Source: Rhododendron vialii
Lineage: Eukaryota > Streptophyta > Magnoliopsida > Ericales > Ericaceae
Assembly (NCBI RefSeq): GCF_030253575.1
Contig: NC_080559.1
Location: 33,537,501 to 33,601,500 of the forward strand
Direction of reading: 5' to 3'
DNA length: 64,000 nt
This document shows positions 58,398 to 64,000 of this stretch, piece by piece. Within the stretch, counting starts at the first letter, position 1; every line of letters starts with the position of its first letter. The position numbers and the translations under genes are program-made. The notes beneath the pieces are model-generated. The model searched no databases. It had not been told where the DNA came from and worked only from the letters and a program-made list of their open reading frames with translations.

Positions 58398-58620
58398 TGC
58401 TGCTTCTCTCTCCTCTCTCTCTATGAAGCCAGGTGATGCGAATCGACCCACTTTTGAAGACGACTGATAATCCTGTTGCCGGACAAAGGTTTGGAGGAAG
58501 ACGCGCTGGGGTTCTGTAGGCGGCCTTTTTTTTTTAATTAAGAATGGAAATTAAAACTCGCGTATTGAGGACGCAAGGTTTTTTAAGGTCCGTGAAATGC
58601 AACAACGTTTTTTATCTTCA

Positions 58621-58813
58621 GAGAATAAATTCTTTACATTGCAATACGTATCAAAATAGTGATCCCAATTAATAAAACAACGTGGCGAACATGTCAAAAT
58701 AGTGGTTCAAAATAGTGGTCCCAATTAATAAAATAACGTAGCGACGTGACGCAATTCAATTGATTTGAAAGAAACAAATATTAACGCCAGCTATGTAAAA
58801 AATTTATTATTCT
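58621..58813. mobile_element. Foldback element, family B copy 2
   Basis: The ends GAGAATAAATTCTTTACA and the inverse of GTAAAAAATTTATTATTCTC pair. Inner motifs (AGTGGTCCCAATTAATAAA, CAATTCAATTGATTTGAAAG) parallel the copy at 22577-22743. One internal segment is duplicated. Confidence 0.55.
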
Positions 58814-58948
58814 CTTCTCGTAAACCTAAGACTGCAAAAGGGTCCCACTATTTACAATTGCGAATTTATTGTACGTAGCCTGTTTTAAATAAACCACTTT
58901 CGAACGAAAATACCCTTCAAAAAATAGACAAAAATACCCTTAAAATTA

Positions 58949-59186
58949 CTCCCTCCGTCCCACTTTGTTCTGCCTGTTTCCTTTTTTGGACATTCTAAAA
59001 AATTATATATATTTCACAATCTATAATATTTTATATATTCAATATGGATCTTGTTTGCTAGATCTCAATTTATTTTATTAAACAAAGTTTTTGAAATCAT
59101 AAAAAACATTATAGATTGTGAGATATAGACAATTTTTTGAGATGTTCCAAAAAGGAAACAGGCGGAACAAAATGGGATGGAGGGAG
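58949..59186. mobile_element. Stowaway-like MITE
   Basis: The ends CTCCCTCCGTCCCACTTTGTTC and GAACAAAATGGGATGGAGGGAG are inverted repeats, extended by CCTGTTTCC/GGAAACAGG. TA flanks both sides (58947-58948 and 59187-59188). Confidence 0.85.
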
Positions 59187-59551
59187 TACTTAACACAATC
59201 CTCCCATCTTCCTCCCTCCTTCCTACCGGTTCCATCATAGCCACCCATGTTCCTCCATCTCACCCATCTTCCTTCGACGAAAGAAAAGGAAAACAATTTT
59301 GAACAAATTTACCCAAAAAATGGAAACGTTTTTGAACAAGTTTTTCCTCAAAAAAGGGAAACGATTTTGAACAAATTTTCCCAAAAAAATGCACTCAAAT
59401 ATTTGTAGAACTCTCGTTTTCTTCGCCATTAACAAGAGCAAAACACCTATTTGACCGTAGAATATTGTTGTTATTTGAAAATTTTTAGATCGAATAATAT
59501 CAAACATTAATTTCAGAAAACAGCCACTAATTCGGTCATTACCTTCCGACA

Positions 59552-59661
59552 AGAATTCGGAAGTTAGAGTTCATCATGCATGCATGAAATGCATTTACGG
59601 GTATTGGATTGTGTTAAAACGCATTTTGTGAATGCGCGATGAACTCTAACTTTCGAATTCT
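59552..59661. repeat. Hairpin of about 110 bp
   Basis: The left arm AGAATTCGGAAGTTAGAGTTCATC pairs with GATGAACTCTAACTTTCGAATTCT, with one mismatch over about 24 bases. Unclassified. Confidence 0.75.
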
Positions 59662-61430
59662 ATGAATAATTTCAGAAATTAACTTCCGATTTTTGTAGAT
59701 ATTTTCGGGACCGGATATCCGATTGGAAGTTCTAAAGAAAAAAATTATCAACCTCGTTGAACTCTGTTTGCCACGATCGGCTTTTCGTTGACCATGTAAC
59801 TTCCTCTTTCAACAGAGAGTGTAAATTTTCGTCGACCACAATTTAGGGAAAGTTTATAAGTTTTGGTGTTGGGTGATGGTGTGAGTGTGTGGTGGTGGTG
59901 GTGTTAAAAGGAGAAGAGAGAATGGGGGGAGAGAAGGGGAAGGGGAGGAGAAGGAGGAAGATGACCGGTGGTGGTGGTGTGTTAAGAGAAGAGAAGACAG
60001 AACAGGGAGAGAGACAAGGGGAGGATGAGGAAGATGACTGGTGGGGTGGGAAGGGTATTTTGGAAAGTTTTTGGATATTTGTTAGGGTTTTTTTTTTTTT
60101 TTATCCGCTATTTGTTAGGTTGTATATAACAAATTGTTATAAGATTTGGATGATTTATTTAGTACAAGCTACATACAGTAAATTTTGTAGTTGCAAATGG
60201 TCTGACTCTGAAAATCGCTGGGTCAAAGAAACTTCATTGACTTAAATCAATAGATGCCTCCGGTACTTATGTGACCATCGATATAATTAAAAAGATTTGC
60301 ATAATATGCAGTAAGACAAAGTTTAAACCACACCAAGTTGTCGTGTACTCGAGCTATTGTTATGAGAATTTCCAAAGTAGAAAAACAAACAAAACTATGT
60401 TTATGAATCATTGAGTTTAACTTGAGAATTTATTGCTACAAAAACAGACGCATTCGATTATTGTGTAAAATAGAGAGAAAAAAAAAGGAAAGTAAAAGCA
60501 AGGGAGTTAAGTTGGATTTAAACGGTATATATAATAAATTTATTTTTCGTTATTAGTGTTTTCTCTTGTATCTTTGATCATATATTTGACTTTTCAAAAT
60601 TGTCTTAATAGGGGGAAAAAAATTATGGATGAGTTAAAAAAGGAAAATAATTTTAAAATCTGCCATTTATAGACTATTTTAAATTAGTTATTAATTAGTA
60701 TTTAGCCAAAAATTTATTACTCCAATCTTCCCATCGAGATAAATATATAATTAACAAAATTAGCCCGTTTTTTCAAAGTACTTTTTATAATAATAGAAGC
60801 CTATGAAGTTTTGGCATCTATTAACGAAATGCACTTATCTCCACATTTTTGGGCTCTCACTTTTTTTTGGCCTTTGCATGTTGTAACCCCCCCAAAAAAA
60901 AAAAAAAGTGTGAAACAATTATTCTATTTCTACTCACAAACCAATCTTGAAAACACAAAGAGAAGAAAATGCAAAAAATTCACACAACTACAATTTTAAT
61001 TACCTATTCGATATGTGCACGCTGTATAGTAAAGAAAGGGAAAATTACCCCCGAGATTTCTAAAAATTACAGATCACCCATGGTCAGACAAATCGTCGAA
61101 TTTCCTAGCAGCTACTGTACATTACAACAAGGGAGTAAGTAGTTATGTGACATGAGGTATTTTATACACGTGAGGGGCAATCTATTATTTTAAAAAACCT
61201 TAGGTATTATTTTGGTAATTTGCCTTTAAAAATAGTAATTTCTACACAATTACAATGGGTTTAGCTCGTAGGGACATGTTCTATAATAAAGCAAGGTTTT
61301 ATGAATCTCTTAGTCCGAGCATGAATGCATGCTTTATAATTAAACCAAAGACAAAATTAGTAGAGATGCGCGTGAGTTAACTCAAACATCCTGACTGCCA
61401 TAAAAGAAAAACGTTTTCGAATCCTTAACC

Positions 61431-61962
61431 TCGTCTTTGCACAATTTGTTCTTGATATCCTTACCGACTTTATCTTTAATTTCCCAAGACAATTGTCTAA
61501 TTTTTTTCTGACAAAATTCATTCTCCATTCATATCGTTACAACAATATAATTAAAAAAATTCCACATACTTTCATCGTATCTCAATTGCTGTCTACGATG
61601 TATTTTTGCTTAATCTATTCAGTTATACATAGCTACTGAAATTGAATTAGCAAAACATATTGTTGTTCTTTCTAATCAATATAGACAAGAAAAGGAATTT
61701 TTATGTTTTTAGTATAATTTTTTTGGTGCGAAGAAAAAAGGGGAATTTTCACTCAACCTATCTAAACCCTAAAATTACGTATCCCACACACGCACGCTAC
61801 CTAGTATAAATAGCCGTTTCTGGCTCCTTCGTCTCCTGTTTGCACAATCTGCTCTTGATCCTCCTGCGACGTTATCTTCAGTTTTCCTTAGAAAATTCTA
61901 TCATTTTCCCGAGAAAATTCAACCCCCATTCCTCCCGTCACAATCCGATTAAAAAATCCCTC
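61431..61962 (+). repeat. Diverged direct duplication of a 5' leader
   Basis: The segment at 61431-61562 (CTCGTCTTTGCACAATTTG, CTTGATATCC, TTATCTTTAATTT, AATTAAAAAAATTCC) recurs at about 61833-61962 as TTTGCACAATCTGCTCTTGA, TTATCTTCAGTTT, GATTAAAAAATCC. The second copy lies in the leader of the gene starting at 62278. The first is a diverged upstream copy. Confidence 0.65.
61805..61812 (+). promoter_or_regulatory. TATA box upstream of the 62278 gene
   Basis: TATAAATA precedes a pyrimidine-rich leader by about 30 bases and the ATG by about 470 bases. A leader intron or long 5' UTR would be needed to connect them. The call rests on motif and setting. Confidence 0.5.
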
Positions 61963-62277
61963 TCTACTCCTATCCGAATCCACAATCTCCTCTCCTTCGT
62001 ACTATCATCACTTTCACCAGTCCAATCTGTTCGATTGCCCAATAAACTCCATCTTAACCTCACTTAGCCTCGTGCCAATTTTATCTTTCACATCAGTGTA
62101 TCTATTTATTTTTCATTTGATTGCCGTGCGTTTTGAATTGCTCGAACTTCGATCTTCGCTTGAGATATCCATAACGATTCGTTCTTTGCGGTTTTGTATA
62201 TATAAGAAGGTATATATTTATATAACTGTATTTGGAATCGGAACGAAGTTTCGTTTGATCAGATTTGAGTGGAGAGA

Positions 62278-62622
62278 ATGGTGGGAGGAGGAAACAGGAA
62301 GGACGACTCGTTGGTTCTGAACAGCTCGAACGTGTTTGCGGCTCTCGGAACCCTAAGGAAGAAGAAGAAGTCCGACAAAGAGCAACAAGGCTCGTCGAAG
62401 AGCAAGAGCGGTTTGAAGAAGAAGCAGGAGGAGGAGGAGGAGGAAGAGCGCAAAAAGCAGCAGGTTTTCTGGGCTCCGACGCCGCTCACGGTGAAGTCCT
62501 GGGCCGATGTTGATGACGAGGATGATGACGATTACTATGCCACCACGGCTCCGCCTCAGGCCGTTTGGGCCGGTGCCGCGGATCTGGAGCCTAAGGCCAA
62601 GGATAGCTCCACCCCGGTAGAG
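62278..62622 (+). CDS. First exon of a charged, uncharacterised plant protein (partial)
   Basis: The exon runs from the ATG at 62278 to a GT donor at 62623, phase 0, 115 residues; later exons were not found before the right edge. The product starts MVGGGNRKDDSLVLNSSNVF and contains AALGTLRKKKKSDK, a long Lys/Glu run (about 35-60), then VFWAPTPLTVKSWADVDDED and YYATTAPPQAVW. This arrangement matches a conserved plant family of unknown function, often annotated only by similarity to NST1- or caldesmon-like coiled-coil proteins; I recall it and did not search. The basic and acidic low-complexity composition suggests a nuclear or ribosome-associated protein, but no catalytic domain is visible. 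Intron 1 carries an LTR-like element. Confidence 0.72.
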
Positions 62623-62727
62623 GTGCGGAATCTTTGGATACTATATGCAAATGTGTTGAGACTCTACTGGGTTTCTATCTGTTTAAGGATTGCAACTGTT
62701 TGTGGGACTGAATTACACCATGCATTT

Positions 62728-63201
62728 TAAAAGAAATTGGTGTTAGAGGGCTTCAGTCTTGAGTAATATTTCACATTGCACCCGCATAAGTGGATATAGG
62801 AACTAGGAAGGTCATTGAGTACACAACCGTCCCTCCCGCCCTAACGAAAGATTAATAAATGCTCAGGGGCCTTTCTCCACCACCAAGCGCGTGGATGCCA
62901 CATTAATGTGTGGTGGAAAAAGCCCCTGTAGCACATGTGGCAGTGCTTCGGAGCACTGGATAATCACTCCTCGCTCAGGCTCCCCCATGAAATCCGGCTC
63001 TGATACTATCAGACATGAGTTTCACCATCCCTCACGAAACCATTTGGTGTTATGAGGTGCTTCACCACAGCCTTTATGGCATGGGAATTGCGCCTGACAT
63101 TGTGTACCCAACAACTCTTCCCGGTTTTCATACCCACAACTGTCCTTGTTAACACCTGTTTTTCACCATCCCTCCTAAGATAAATTTGTGTTAGGAAGGA
63201 G
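62728..63201 (-). mobile_element. LTR-retrotransposon-like fragment in intron 1 of the 62278 gene
   Basis: Read on the minus strand, a repeat containing TAACACCAAATGG-type sequence and GAGGGATGGTGAAA is followed by TGATAGTATCAGAGCC, close to a TGGTATCAGAGC primer-binding site. Related segments occur at about 62728-62745, 63023-63058 and 63166-63201. The inner part has CACATGTGCTACAGGGGC and CACACATTAATGTGGCATCC. There is no coding capacity. It may be a second TRIM-like or truncated LTR element. Confidence 0.5.
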
Positions 63202-64000
63202 ACGTTGTATAGGCATCAGATGTTGCACCATTCACCATGAATGTTACCCAACAGTATTGAAGACATGTAACATGTCCTGCCCATGGTTGTATATGACTGT
63301 TTTTTGAGAACTAAAATTGGGGTAGGACAGTTTGTTTGTTCGTTTTCCATATCCATTCCAATGTGAAATGATTGCGTTTTGATTGGGCACGTGCATTGAC
63401 TTTCACTGGCTCTTTGTCAATGCTAACAGAATGACAAATGCTTTCCTGGAATTTGAGAACATCAATTCCTTGCTGGCACAATTTCCTTAACATATCATTA
63501 AATATGACAGTTATAACAAAGAATCAATTAGGAGTTGTTCCTATTTTTCGTTATGTGTTTCTAGGATTATTCTTATCGGTTATGTTTTGTTTTGTCTTTT
63601 TGTTGCGGGTTCGAAAACTTTAGTTTGTCTGACAAGTGGGTCCTAACAAGTCGACACGTGATTAGTGACCAAGTGATGGTAAGTTAAACTTCATGCGGTT
63701 ATGAGGATAGTTATCTGCTTGCTGTGGCGGATCCTCATTTTATGTTTTAAATGGCCTGTTTTGCTTCTCCCGTAGCAATTAGTTAGTTTTGCTCAGCAGT
63801 GGTGGACGCAGGATGTATACTCAGGAGGGGCCCGAATCATATGTATTTTTACATTTAATGACCAAAAATGTAGTCTATAATATAAATACTGCCACTTACT
63901 AGTTTTGAGAAGAAGATGAGATTTTCTACATATTCATGAGCGCATTTAATTTCATTGCCATGACCGAAAATAGTCGATAACTTGAAATTTTAGGGGGGTT
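63202..64000. other. Right edge, intron-like sequence with a transposon scrap
   Basis: No exon could be supported. The segment GTGGTGGACGCAGGATGTAT with GAGGGGCCCGAATCATATG (63800-63840) resembles a dispersed plant repeat. The rest is AT-rich and is probably intron of the 62278 gene. Confidence 0.4.

Larger units (their letters stand above)
58398..61430. other. Intergenic gap with MITEs, no gene seen
   Basis: The left edge holds the eIF2B epsilon leader and promoter. Beyond it are a family B foldback (58621-58813), a Stowaway-like MITE (58949-59186), a hairpin (59552-59661) and a G/A-rich stretch (59880-60060) whose frames are low-complexity Gly/Glu/Lys. AT-rich sequence follows. No gene is supported. 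Confidence 0.5.

Noticed and set aside
59889-60245. Plus-strand Gly/Glu/Lys-rich frame of 118 codons
   Set aside because: Composition comes from GA- and GGT-rich low-complexity DNA. There is no conserved motif.

Overview
The window is nuclear DNA from a flowering plant, most likely a woody core eudicot. Genes have many GT-AG introns, the encoded proteins match eudicot families, (CT)n/(GA)n microsatellites are frequent, and the introns and gaps are full of short inverted-repeat elements of the Stowaway and PIF/Harbinger (TAA target site) types. I cannot name the species.

Layout, left to right. (1) 2282-5195 (+): DLK2-type alpha/beta hydrolase of the D14/KAI2 receptor family, two exons. (2) 6695-11596 (+): mitochondrial 3-hydroxyisobutyryl-CoA hydrolase-like protein with two alternative, frame-compatible exons over the oxyanion-hole segment. 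(3) 12849-17330 (-): plastid-type Nudix hydrolase of the NUDT20/NUDT24 kind. (4) 23327-23503 (+): a 58-residue ROTUNDIFOLIA-like/DEVIL peptide gene, standing alone in a repeat-rich 8 kb gap. (5) 25775-34034 (+): tRNA (guanine-37-N1)-methyltransferase TRM5, eleven exons, with a one-base defect at one splice donor. (6) 36668-42676 (+): GPI-anchored GH17 beta-1,3-glucanase with an X8/CBM43 domain. (7) 43867-58397 (-): translation initiation factor eIF2B epsilon subunit, fifteen exons. (8) 62278-62622 (+): first exon of a highly charged plant protein that appears to continue past the right edge.

These are ordinary dispersed plant genes with unrelated roles: hormone-receptor-like hydrolase, branched-chain amino acid catabolism, nucleotide-diphosphate hydrolysis, growth-regulating peptide, tRNA modification, cell-wall/callose turnover and translation initiation. 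There is no operon-like or biosynthetic clustering. All gene models were built by hand by joining exons at GT-AG sites with frame checks. Summed CDS lengths are multiples of three for every complete model; TRM5 achieves this only if one non-canonical donor is accepted.

The most unusual items are the mutually exclusive exon pair in the HIBCH-like gene, a 32-bp tandem duplication that copies the DLK2 splice donor, the damaged TRM5 donor, the very short RTFL/DVL gene, a perfect 39-bp hairpin flanked by 17-bp direct repeats, a miniature LTR element (TRIM) in eIF2B epsilon, and foldback families present twice in the window.
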